DNA of 7,593 nt from NCBI GenBank assembly GCA_015654605.1, contig JAATGO010000141.1, forward strand, positions 1-7,593, in the 5' to 3' direction. The notes beneath the pieces are model-generated. The model saw nothing but the letters and a program-made list of their open reading frames with translations, did no database searches and was not told the origin of the DNA. Position 1 is the first letter of the stretch; every line of letters starts with the position of its first letter. This stretch comes from Betaproteobacteria bacterium. GTDB lineage: Bacteria; Pseudomonadota; Gammaproteobacteria; Burkholderiales; Burkholderiaceae. Shown in pieces: positions 1-6,394 of the stretch. Both the position numbers and the translations under genes were made by a program.

Positions 1-3000
1 CAATATTTGCGACAGTAGCAAACCACCGACCATCGTAATACCCAGAGGTTGGCGTAATTCGGATCCCACACCACTCCCAAGCATAAGTGGCAGCGCTCCC
101 AACAAGGCTTCCATCGTCGTCATCAGGATAGGACGGAACCTCAATAGGCATGCCTGGTAAATAGCATCGTGTGACGATAATCCCTGATGCCGTTCTGCTT
201 CCAAAGCAAAGTCAATCATCATGATGGCATTTTTCTTGACAATACCGATGAGCAAAATGATGCCGATAATCCCAATGATGCCCAGATCATTACCGGAAAT
301 CATCAATGACAACAATGCTCCCACGCCAGCGGATGGTAATGTCGATAAAATGGTCACCGGATGAATATAACTCTCATACAGCACTCCCAACACAATATAC
401 ATGGCAACTATGGCCGCTAGAATAAGCCATAGTGTGTTCGACAATGAGGCCTGAAATGCCAGCGTAGCACCTTGGAAATTGGTAGCAATACTGGCAGGCA
501 TACCAATTTCTTTTTCTGCAGCCTCAATCGCCTTGACGGCATTCCCCAAGGCGACTCCCGGAGCCAGATTGAACGAGATAGTGGCGGCAGGAAATTGTCC
601 TTGATGATTAATGACTAGAGCAGATGTTCGCTCACTGACCTTCGCAATCGCCGAGAGTGGAATCTGGTTACCACCTGATGACACCAAAAAGATACTATTG
701 AGCGCTCCCGGTCCATAACTAAACTCTGGCTTGACTTCCATGACGACACGATATTGATTCGATTGTGTGTAAATAGTCGAAATCATCCTTTGTCCGAAAG
801 CGTTATACAAAGCATTATCAATAGCTGCTGTAGTCACTCCTATGCGCGATGCGGCATCACGATCAATATCAATATATGCTTGTAAACCATTGTTTTGTGC
901 GCTACTGGCCACATCCACCAAAGTAGGTTCCTGCTGTAAACGATCCATCAGTTTCGGCAACCAAAGTGCCAACTCATCTGCATTGGCATCCTCCACCGTA
1001 AATTGATACTGTGTGCGGCTAACGCTGTCTTCTATTGTTAGATCCTGTACTGGTTGCATATACAGCGTCGCATCGGGCACACGGCGCGCCAACTTTGGTT
1101 GCAATCTTCGAATCACATCACTGGCACTCACATCACGATCAGCATGTGGTTTAAGATTAATCTGCATCCGTCCACTGTTGAGTGTCGCGTTAATACCATC
1201 AACTCCGATAAAGGATGATAGACTTTCTACCGCAGGATCTTCCAGCACGACCTTGGCCAAGGCTTGCTGACGCTCTGCCATCCCTGCAAATGAGACCGAC
1301 TGTGGCGCTTCTGAAACACCCTGAATCACGCCAGTATCCTGTATCGGAAAGAATCCTTTGGGAATAAAAATATAGAGCAATACCGTAATCACCAATGTGG
1401 CAACACTAACCAATAATGTTAGTCGTTGACGTTCCAATACCCAATTCAACGCTACCGCATAGCGCGCAATGATACGATCGAAAAGCGCACCACTCTTGTG
1501 ATAGAACCAGCCCTGTTCCTGCGTCGGTATATGCCGAAACAAACGAGCGCACATCATCGGTGTCAGTGTCAGTGATACTAGCGCTGAAATCAGAATAGCA
1601 ACTGCCAGGGTCACGGCGAACTCATGGAATAGGCGTCCAACGACATCGCCCATAAACAATAAGGGAATCAATACTGCAATCAAAGAAATCGTCAACGAGA
1701 TGATCGTAAAACCAATTTGCTTTGCTCCCTTAAGAGCCGCTTCCATTGGCTTCATCCCTTCTTCAATATAACGGGAGATATTTTCAATCATGACGATAGC
1801 ATCATCGACCACAAAACCGGTCGCAATTGTCATGGCCATGAGCGTCAGATTGTTAATTGAAAACCCTGCCAGATGCATGATGCCGAAGGTACCAATCAAT
1901 GAAAGAGGTACTGAAATACTGGGAATGATGGTGGCAGCAATATTGCGCAAAAAAATAAAAATCACCATCACCACCAAAGCAATGGAAAGCAGTAAGTCAA
2001 ATTTCACATCTGAAACTGAAGAGCGAATCGTCACGGTACGATCTGTTAATGTCTGCACTTCAATCGCGCCAGGGAGATTAGCCTGTAATGTGGGAAGAAT
2101 TTTTTTGATACTGTCAACAACCGCAATCACATTAGCGCCAGGCTGACGTTGTATGTTCACAATGACAGCGGGGGTTTCATTAGACCAGGCACCAAGACGA
2201 ATATTTTCCGCGCCATCGACGATATCCGCCACATCATTAAGGCGAATAGGCGCTCCATTTTTATAAGCAATAATCAGATTTTTATACTCGTCGGCAGACT
2301 TTAACTGATCATTAGCATCAATGGTCGATGATCTGGCCGGGCCATCAAAACTACCTTTTGCCTGATTGACATTCGCATTCCCTATCGCCGTTCTGATATC
2401 GTCCAGATTTAGTCCCAGTGCAGCAATTGCACGTGGATTAAGTTGTAGACGTACTGCTGGGCGCTGACCACCCGATAAACTCACCAGACCGACACCAGAT
2501 AATTGGGATATTTTTTGTGCCAACCGGGTATCAATCAAATCCTGCACCCGGTAAAGAGGCATTGTTTTAGAGGTGACTGCCAAAGTCAAAATAGGGGTAT
2601 CTGCCGGATTAACCTTGTTGTAAACAGGTGGCGCAGGCAAATCGGAAGGAAGCAGATTGGTTGCTGCATTGATTGCCGCCTGCACTTCTTGCTCAGCAAT
2701 ATCAAGACTAAGATCAAGATTAAAGCGTAATGTAATGACGGATGCGCCACCGGAGCTGGAAGAAGACATCTGATCCAGTCCCGGCATTTGTCCAAACTGT
2801 CGTTCCAGCGGTGCCGTGATGGATGAAGTCATCACATCAGGGCTTGCACCAGGATATAAGGTCACCACCTGAATGGTTGGGTAATCTACTTCAGGCAAGG
2901 CCGATAAGGGTAATTGCTTATAGGCGACAAACCCTGCTAATAAAATGGCCAGCATCAATAGCGCAGTAGCAACCGGCCGCAGTATGAACAGGCGAGAAGG

Positions 3001-3006
3001 ATTCAT
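1..3006 (-). CDS. mdtB: MdtB/MuxB-type RND multidrug efflux transporter, partial (C-terminus cut by window edge)
   Basis: Inner-membrane proton-driven RND transporter of the HAE-1 family, which moves drugs or bile-salt-like compounds from periplasm and membrane to an outer-membrane channel. I translated the minus strand from ATG at 3006: 1002 codons are open to position 1, against about 1040 residues in E. coli MdtB, so roughly 40 C-terminal residues are missing. The N-terminus ([20 protein letters not shown]) is the first membrane helix. The porter segment [20 protein letters not shown] and the motif SGGQRPAVR are close to remembered MdtB sequence. The TM4 proton-relay pair is D401-D402 in [13 protein letters not shown], and the TM10 relay lysine is K925 in [11 protein letters not shown]. 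In E. coli MdtB works in a heterotrimer with MdtC, whose gene would be expected just left of the window. Start is 12 nt after the adaptor stop, so the two are co-transcribed. One oddity is glutamate 966 inside TM11. The Pseudomonas name for this family is MuxB; the family call is secure, the exact orthology less so. Confidence 0.95.
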   Translation of the reverse strand, partial: MNPSRLFILRPVATALLMLAILLAGFVAYKQLPLSALPEVDYPTIQVVTLYPGASPDVMTSSITAPLERQFGQMPGLDQMSSSSSGGASVITLRFNLDLSLDIAEQEVQAAINAATNLLPSDLPAPPVYNKVNPADTPILTLAVTSKTMPLYRVQDLIDTRLAQKISQLSGVGLVSLSGGQRPAVRLQLNPRAIAALGLNLDDIRTAIGNANVNQAKGSFDGPARSSTIDANDQLKSADEYKNLIIAYKNGAPIRLNDVADIVDGAENIRLGAWSNETPAVIVNIQRQPGANVIAVVDSIKKILPTLQANLPGAIEVQTLTDRTVTIRSSVSDVKFDLLLSIALVVMVIFIFLRNIAATIIPSISVPLSLIGTFGIMHLAGFSINNLTLMAMTIATGFVVDDAIVMIENISRYIEEGMKPMEAALKGAKQIGFTIISLTISLIAVLIPLLFMGDVVGRLFHEFAVTLAVAILISALVSLTLTPMMCARLFRHIPTQEQGWFYHKSGALFDRIIARYAVALNWVLERQRLTLLVSVATLVITVLLYIFIPKGFFPIQDTGVIQGVSEAPQSVSFAGMAERQQALAKVVLEDPAVESLSSFIGVDGINATLNSGRMQINLKPHADRDVSASDVIRRLQPKLARRVPDATLYMQPVQDLTIEDSVSRTQYQFTVEDANADELALWLPKLMDRLQQEPTLVDVASSAQNNGLQAYIDIDRDAASRIGVTTAAIDNALYNAFGQRMISTIYTQSNQYRVVMEVKPEFSYGPGALNSIFLVSSGGNQIPLSAIAKVSERTSALVINHQGQFPAATISFNLAPGVALGNAVKAIEAAEKEIGMPASIATNFQGATLAFQASLSNTLWLILAAIVAMYIVLGVLYESYIHPVTILSTLPSAGVGALLSLMISGNDLGIIGIIGIILLIGIVKKNAIMMIDFALEAERHQGLSSHDAIYQACLLRFRPILMTTMEALLGALPLMLGSGVGSELRQPLGITMVGGLLLSQIL

Positions 3007-3013
3007 GATATCG

Positions 3014-3019
3014 CCTTCT
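3014..3019 (-). promoter_or_regulatory. Ribosome binding site of mdtB
   Basis: AGAAGG on the minus strand, ending 7 nt before the mdtB ATG (3006) and overlapping the last base of the mdtA TAA stop (3021-3019). This supports the chosen mdtB start and suggests translational coupling of adaptor and transporter. Confidence 0.7.
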
Positions 3020-4563
3020 TACTTGGAGGCAGCATTGTGCCCATCGCTGCTCCCGCTACGGTTTGCCCGACGCATTTCCATCATGCGTTGACGACGCTCG
3101 CTTTCAGGGAGTTTTTTCAATTCTTCGCCAAATTCACCAGCATCGATACGCTTGTTGATTTGCGCCCATCGCTTTTCTTGTTCCTCAGGTGACAGTTTTG
3201 ATGCTCGTGCACTACGACTGCCTGGTCCTGGCGCACTCGTCAAACTGGCAGCCGGGTCATTCGCCCCTCGCTCGACCGGATTGACTTGTTGCCCTTCACG
3301 CAGACGATCGATGCCATCGATGACAACCATGTCGCCCGGGGTAATGCCCTTCTCTATGATTGTATCTTCATCCTGCGCTGCCCCTGTTGTCACCTCTTGT
3401 ACAGCCACCGTATGGTCTGCTTTGACGAGATACACAAACATGCCTTTCTCTCCACGCTGAACCGCTGCCGTTGGCACGACGGTTGCGCCTTTTTGTATAT
3501 CGACTAACAAACGAATATTAACAAACTGATTCGGAAACAGAGAAAAATCCACATTCGGAAACTGCGCTTTGAGTTTGACGGTGCCAGTTGTGGCATCCAC
3601 CTGATTATCGATGCTCAGCAAAGTCCCTGTCGCAAGCAATTTTTTTTGTGCACGATCCCACGCCTCTGTCGGCATGACTGTTGCTGCCTGCAATTTCTGT
3701 ACTACCTGTGGAATGCTATCTTCTGGGATACTGAATATTGCCGTAATCGGCTGCACTTGCGTAATGGTCACAATACCTGTCGTATCGCTGGAACTGATTA
3801 AATTACCGATATCTGCATGACGCAAACCGAGGCGACCACTCACAGGTGCTGTCACACGGGTAAAAGACAGCTGCAACCGCGCATTATCCAGATTACCCTG
3901 ATCAGATTTGACTGTACCTTCGTATTGCTTGACCAATGCCGCCTGCGTATCCACTTGTTGACGTGCGATGGAATCCTGTTCCAACAAAGTACGATACCGC
4001 TTTAAGTCCCAAAGCGCGGAATTTAACAAAGCGGCGTCACGCGCTAGCTGCCCTTCGGCCTGCGTCACTACCACCTGATAGGTACGACGGGCAATTTCTG
4101 CCCGGAGAGCCCCCTGTTTCACGAGTTGTCCTTCTGTGAAGTGCAACTTTCTTAGCTCGCCATCGACACGATTTCTGACGATCGTCGTTGCCGTCGGCGT
4201 CACACTTCCCAAACCAGTCAAATAGATTTTCACATCTTCAGATTTTGCCTTGGCAATACCAACCGGCATTATCTCGGCAGTAAAGCGCCTGTGGCCTCCT
4301 GCTGCCGTAGTGCTAGACTTCCCTGCTCCACGAAGATGCCACACATAGTAAAACACGCCTCCTAGCACAATCACCAGCAATAACCCTGTCCACCACCGTC
4401 TGGATCGTCCAGAAAGCTTGTTATTGGTTACCTGGGAAGAGATTAAAGTTGGTGTCTGTTGCTCTGGTGTCGGTGTAGTCATGTGCGAAGAATCTTGGAG
4501 TGATGCGTCATCATTATTCGTCAATTTCTTTTGCCAATACTTGATACAAACCGTATTTGGCAC
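3019..4563 (-). CDS. mdtA: MdtA-type periplasmic adaptor (membrane fusion protein) of RND efflux pump
   Basis: Periplasmic adaptor bridging the RND transporter and an outer-membrane TolC-type channel. From the GTG at 4563 it is 514 residues; E. coli MdtA has about 415. Layout: cytoplasmic tail with a membrane anchor at about 57-77 (WWTGLLLVIVLGGVFYYVW), first lipoyl half around 128-160 (RNRVDGELRKLHFTEGQLVK), a coiled-coil hairpin about 161-232, second lipoyl half near 235-260 (RVTAPVSGRLGLRHADIGN), then beta-barrel and membrane-proximal domains (FPNQFVNIRLLVD at 343-355, DGIDRLREGQQV at 416-427). The start is uncertain: no good Shine-Dalgarno precedes the GTG, and an in-frame ATG at 4482 (M28, MTTPTPEQQ) would give 487 residues with the anchor nearer the N-terminus. 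Two oddities: the usual I-D-P after the first lipoyl half reads I-A-R (157-159), and there is a charged C-terminal extension (about 430-514) containing LSPEEQEKRW. It is followed after 12 nt by mdtB. Confidence 0.93.
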   Translation of the reverse strand: MPNTVCIKYWQKKLTNNDDASLQDSSHMTTPTPEQQTPTLISSQVTNNKLSGRSRRWWTGLLLVIVLGGVFYYVWHLRGAGKSSTTAAGGHRRFTAEIMPVGIAKAKSEDVKIYLTGLGSVTPTATTIVRNRVDGELRKLHFTEGQLVKQGALRAEIARRTYQVVVTQAEGQLARDAALLNSALWDLKRYRTLLEQDSIARQQVDTQAALVKQYEGTVKSDQGNLDNARLQLSFTRVTAPVSGRLGLRHADIGNLISSSDTTGIVTITQVQPITAIFSIPEDSIPQVVQKLQAATVMPTEAWDRAQKKLLATGTLLSIDNQVDATTGTVKLKAQFPNVDFSLFPNQFVNIRLLVDIQKGATVVPTAAVQRGEKGMFVYLVKADHTVAVQEVTTGAAQDEDTIIEKGITPGDMVVIDGIDRLREGQQVNPVERGANDPAASLTSAPGPGSRSARASKLSPEEQEKRWAQINKRIDAGEFGEELKKLPESERRQRMMEMRRANRSGSSDGHNAASK

Positions 4564-4572
4564 CCCTTATCT

Positions 4573-4593
4573 TTATATTGCCTGTATTACCAT
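4573..4593 (-). other. Possible upstream leader ORF (MVIQAI) before mdtA
   Basis: An ATG at 4593 is preceded by the best Shine-Dalgarno-like sequence of the mdtA leader (GGGGAAGGA, 4607-4599, 5 nt from the ATG). It opens a six-codon frame ending at TAA 4575-4573. It is in the same frame as mdtA, and a second in-frame TAA (4569-4567) follows before the GTG at 4563. It may be a leader peptide allowing reinitiation at the GTG, the relic of an older longer start, or chance. There is no evidence that it is translated. Confidence 0.25.
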
Positions 4594-4653
4594 CAATATC
4601 CTTCCCCATAGCCAGGCAGTATTATCTCATGTAGAAGTACCTACTTAAAATAA

Positions 4654-4717
4654 ACTATGCCGCCCATCAACATCGTTTCATGCCAATGAAGAAACTGCCT
4701 GATACAAGCGGCATAGT
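4654..4717. repeat. Perfect 10-bp inverted repeat with 44-nt loop
   Basis: ACTATGCCGC (4654-4663) is exactly mirrored by GCGGCATAGT (4708-4717). Inside the loop a smaller hairpin TTCAT-GCCA-ATGAA (4677-4690) is possible, so the whole could fold into a branched leader structure in mdtA mRNA. There is no adjacent U tract, so it does not look like a standard intrinsic terminator. It could also be an operator or a cruciform. Confidence 0.5.
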
Positions 4718-4729
4718 AGTCTTACATAC

Positions 4730-4758
4730 TTTTAAAACTATGGTGCCATCATTGTCAA
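4730..4758 (-). promoter_or_regulatory. Candidate sigma70-type promoter for mdtAB
   Basis: A perfect -35 consensus TTGACA (4758-4753) is followed after exactly 17 nt by a poor -10, TTAAAA (4735-4730, three of six consensus bases). Transcription would start near 4723, just upstream of the inverted repeat at 4717-4654. The 8-bp palindrome TGCATGCA (4761-4768) abuts the -35 on its upstream side, and a single GATAC pentamer (minus strand, 4784-4780) lies further up; this pentamer also occurs three times near the Spy-like gene promoter. A strong -35 with a weak -10 could suit a regulated promoter, but the assignment is by eye only. Confidence 0.35.
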
Positions 4759-4845
4759 TATGCATGCAGTGAGTCTGGAGTATCTTAAAAGTTCCTATAT
4801 AAGCCTTGCACAACAAAAGCCTTTCGAGACACCCCATACCGACTA

Positions 4846-5376
4846 TTACTTCACGCCAGGGGAAGCTTCAGGCGCACCATGCTTTCCTTCTTGATGGCCA
4901 AAACGATGCCCTTCCCTGAATTCATGTTTTTCCATCTGCGCGACATCCTGATCAAAAATCTTTTGTTGCTCTGGTGTCAGAGTAGCATAAAATGTTTTCG
5001 TCGCATCCAGTTGTGCACTTAGATGAGCCTCTGCTCTTTTCATCCCTTCCAGGCGATGCTCAATACGTGCAGGTGCGCTCAATTTCTGCCATTCATCCTT
5101 GCTCAGCCGCACAGGCTTATCCCCTGGTGCAAATGTTGGCGTGCTCTTGGCAATAAATGCCTGCCAAGCTGATTCTTGTGCGGCAGTAATTTTCAGCTTG
5201 TCATGCAATTCAGCTTGACGCTTTACTCTGTGTTGTTCAAATTTTGCGATTTGTTCTGCGCTTGGCTTACCACCTTCTGGGCCATGTTCTGGAACTTGTG
5301 CGTGTGCCGTCATGGCGCTCAATGCGATACCTGCAACAGTCAAACCGGCGATTACATGCCTCTTTAATGTCAACAT
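4846..5376 (-). CDS. Spy/CpxP-family (LTxxQ motif) periplasmic protein
   Basis: A 176-residue exported protein of the LTxxQ/Spy-CpxP family. Known members are periplasmic chaperones (Spy), envelope-stress feedback regulators (CpxP) or metal-binding stress proteins (ZraP). The N-terminus has a basic start (LKRH), a hydrophobic stretch and an AHA-Q signal-peptidase I site, giving likely cleavage after A26. The mature chain is mostly helical and carries two family motifs: LKITAAQESAWQAF (61-74) and LTPEQQKIFDQ (133-143). The C-terminal tail is histidine-rich, with H151, H157, H161 and H166. The start is supported by GAAAGG six nt upstream of the ATG. It is divergent from the two-component operon and co-directional with mdtAB, which fits an envelope-stress target gene. 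Family membership is well supported; chaperone, metal-binding or feedback function is inference, and orthology with Spy, CpxP or ZraP cannot be decided by eye. Confidence 0.88.
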   Translation of the reverse strand: MLTLKRHVIAGLTVAGIALSAMTAHAQVPEHGPEGGKPSAEQIAKFEQHRVKRQAELHDKLKITAAQESAWQAFIAKSTPTFAPGDKPVRLSKDEWQKLSAPARIEHRLEGMKRAEAHLSAQLDATKTFYATLTPEQQKIFDQDVAQMEKHEFREGHRFGHQEGKHGAPEASPGVK

Positions 5377-5382
5377 AACTTA

Positions 5383-5388
5383 CCTTTC
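5383..5388 (-). promoter_or_regulatory. Ribosome binding site of the Spy-like gene
   Basis: GAAAGG on the minus strand, ending 6 nt before the ATG at 5376. It supports that start, which also gives a complete signal peptide. Confidence 0.65.
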
Positions 5389-5421
5389 TTGTGATAGTGC
5401 TCTTTGCACGGTTCTCATTTA

Positions 5422-5427
5422 ACTATA
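5422..5427 (-). promoter_or_regulatory. Candidate -10 element of the Spy-like gene
   Basis: TATAGT on the minus strand matches five of six bases of the -10 consensus and would place the transcript start near 5415, about 40 nt before the ATG. The matching -35 position (5450-5445, ACGAAA) is poor, as expected for an activator-dependent promoter, and this position is occupied by the GTATC/GATAC repeat array. Confidence 0.35.
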
Positions 5428-5432
5428 GGTAT

Positions 5433-5469
5433 GTATCCAAGATTTTTCGTATCTGCCCAGATTTGTATC
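5433..5469. repeat. Three GTATC direct repeats at exact 16-bp spacing, candidate operator
   Basis: GTATC occurs at 5433-5437, 5449-5453 and 5465-5469, each start 16 bp after the last; on the strand of the Spy-like gene they read GATAC. AGATTT also occurs between them (5440-5445 and 5459-5464). The array sits directly upstream of the candidate -10 of the Spy-like gene, a natural place for an activator such as the neighbouring OmpR-like regulator. OmpR-family sites usually repeat at 10-11 bp, so the 16-bp period is atypical. Binding is inferred. Confidence 0.4.
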
Positions 5470-5575
5470 CTAATGTGTCAAAATGCCTCTCTGCCATATA
5501 AATATACAAATTATCGTCCCACGGTTGTGCGGACTGATCATAATAGGACATACCGTAAAATGTATATTTTGCTTA

Positions 5576-5604
5576 TTGAATCCGGTGGAATGTTGCCATA
5601 CATT
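5576..5604 (+). promoter_or_regulatory. Candidate promoter of the response regulator-kinase operon
   Basis: TTGAAT (5576-5581) and TACATT (5599-5604) are separated by 17 nt and resemble sigma70 -35 and -10 elements with two mismatches each. The transcript would begin near 5611, leaving a leader of about 55 nt. It was chosen as the best match by eye; other weak pairs exist. Confidence 0.3.
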
Positions 5605-5665
5605 ACCTCTTTTGAGAGAAAAATAGATATTTACGAATTGTTAGATCTCATATAAGTCAATCACT

Positions 5666-6394
5666 ATGGACACCACTTCTCACATTCTCGTTGTAGATGA
5701 CGATCATGAAATCCGTAATCTGCTCGCTGAATACCTTAATAGCAATGGCTTCAAAACATTCACTGCGACTAATGGCATTGACATGCGTCGTGTTCTGGCA
5801 GAATCACGCATCGACCTCATCGTGCTTGACTTAACCTTGCCTGGTGAAGACGGTCTGACTTTGTGCCGCACCTTGCGTAACCAGTCAAATATCCCAGTAA
5901 TCATGCTCACGGCGAGAGGTGAGCCACTGGATCGTATTCTAGGTCTGGAAATGGGTGCTGATGATTATCTCGCCAAGCCATTTGAGCCACGCGAATTGTT
6001 CGCCCGTATTCGTAGTGTACTGCGCCGTACCCAGGCTCTTCCTCCTAACATGGCCTTGCCCACAGCGAAACTATTACATTTTTCTGGATGGGCACTAGAT
6101 CTGACAGCGCGGCATCTCTTGTCGCAAGAAGGAGTTGTGGTTGCCTTGTCGGGCGCAGAATTTCGCTTGCTGAAAGTTTTTCTGGAACACCCTAACCGGG
6201 TTCTCAATCGAGATCAATTACTTGAACTCACGCAAGGCCGTGAATCTGAACCATTTGATCGCTCGGTGGATCTGCAGATCAGTCGCCTACGTCAAAAACT
6301 GGGGGAAGATGCACGCACGCCTGCCATTATCAAAACTGTGCGCAATGAAGGTTATGTCTTGGCCGCCACCGTTACCCCAGAAAATCCAACATGA
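5666..6394 (+). CDS. OmpR-family two-component response regulator
   Basis: A 242-residue DNA-binding response regulator, phosphorylated by the kinase encoded next. The receiver domain (about 6-120) has the acidic cluster D11-D13 in ILVVDDD, the phospho-acceptor D55 in LIVLDLTLPGEDGL, T82 in VIMLTARGE and K104 in LAKPFEPRELFARIR. The winged-helix effector domain (about 130-235) ends with DRSVDLQISRLRQKLGED and the wing NEGYVLAA. Length, the LPGEDGL motif and numbering are very close to E. coli OmpR, so it belongs to the OmpR subgroup rather than the PhoB or KdpE types, but whether it is the OmpR orthologue or a paralogue working like BaeR, CpxR or RstA is not decidable here. No clear Shine-Dalgarno precedes the ATG; the start is chosen because it gives the family's standard N-terminus. 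Its TGA overlaps the kinase ATG. Likely targets are the divergent Spy-like gene and mdtAB (inference). Confidence 0.94.
   Translation: MDTTSHILVVDDDHEIRNLLAEYLNSNGFKTFTATNGIDMRRVLAESRIDLIVLDLTLPGEDGLTLCRTLRNQSNIPVIMLTARGEPLDRILGLEMGADDYLAKPFEPRELFARIRSVLRRTQALPPNMALPTAKLLHFSGWALDLTARHLLSQEGVVVALSGAEFRLLKVFLEHPNRVLNRDQLLELTQGRESEPFDRSVDLQISRLRQKLGEDARTPAIIKTVRNEGYVLAATVTPENPT

Larger units (their letters stand above)
4564..4845 (-). other. Intergenic region and presumed mdtAB leader
   Basis: This stretch lies between the stop of the Spy-like gene and the mdtA GTG, both on the minus strand. It becomes about 360 nt if mdtA starts at the ATG at 4482. It holds a candidate promoter, a 10-bp inverted repeat and a short upstream reading frame, listed separately. 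I see no GC-rich hairpin with a T tract after the Spy-like gene, so readthrough from that gene into mdtAB is possible. A heptamer AAGCCTT occurs twice (4801-4807 and 4817-4823, plus strand) with starts 16 bp apart; its meaning is unknown. No tRNA or other RNA gene was recognised. Confidence 0.6.
5377..5665. other. Divergent intergenic region between Spy-like gene and two-component operon
   Basis: This AT-rich control region contains the start signals of both divergent transcripts. Seen in it are the ribosome binding site of the Spy-like gene, a TATAGT -10-like hexamer with three GTATC direct repeats behind it, and a candidate promoter for the response regulator. An open frame from a TTG at 5404 to 5655 crosses the region but has no family resemblance and covers the promoter elements, so I do not call it a gene. 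Confidence 0.6.

Noticed and set aside
1790..2146. 118-codon plus-strand open frame opposite the transporter gene
   Set aside because: Antisense shadow of strongly conserved transporter coding sequence; low-information composition and no ribosome site.
4635..4646. Near-palindrome AAGTA-CC-TACTT upstream of mdtA as an operator
   Set aside because: Only 5-bp arms in AT-rich sequence, with no second copy at a comparable place; insufficient support.
4654..4717. Inverted repeat as a miniature insertion element
   Set aside because: Too short, no flanking target duplication seen and no second copy in the window.
4801..4823. AAGCCTT repeated at 16-bp spacing after the Spy-like gene, considered as a terminator
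   Set aside because: The copies are direct, not inverted, and no stem followed by a T tract forms; it may be chance.
5453..5481. Perfect TTGACA (5481-5476, minus strand) as -35 of the Spy-like gene
   Set aside because: At 16-18 nt spacing the -10 position reads GGGCAG or neighbours, nothing like TATAAT, so the TATAGT at 5427-5422 was preferred.
5404..5655. 83-codon plus-strand open frame starting at TTG in the divergent intergenic region
   Set aside because: Rare start with no ribosome site, low-complexity composition, no recognisable family, and it overlaps the control elements of both flanking genes.
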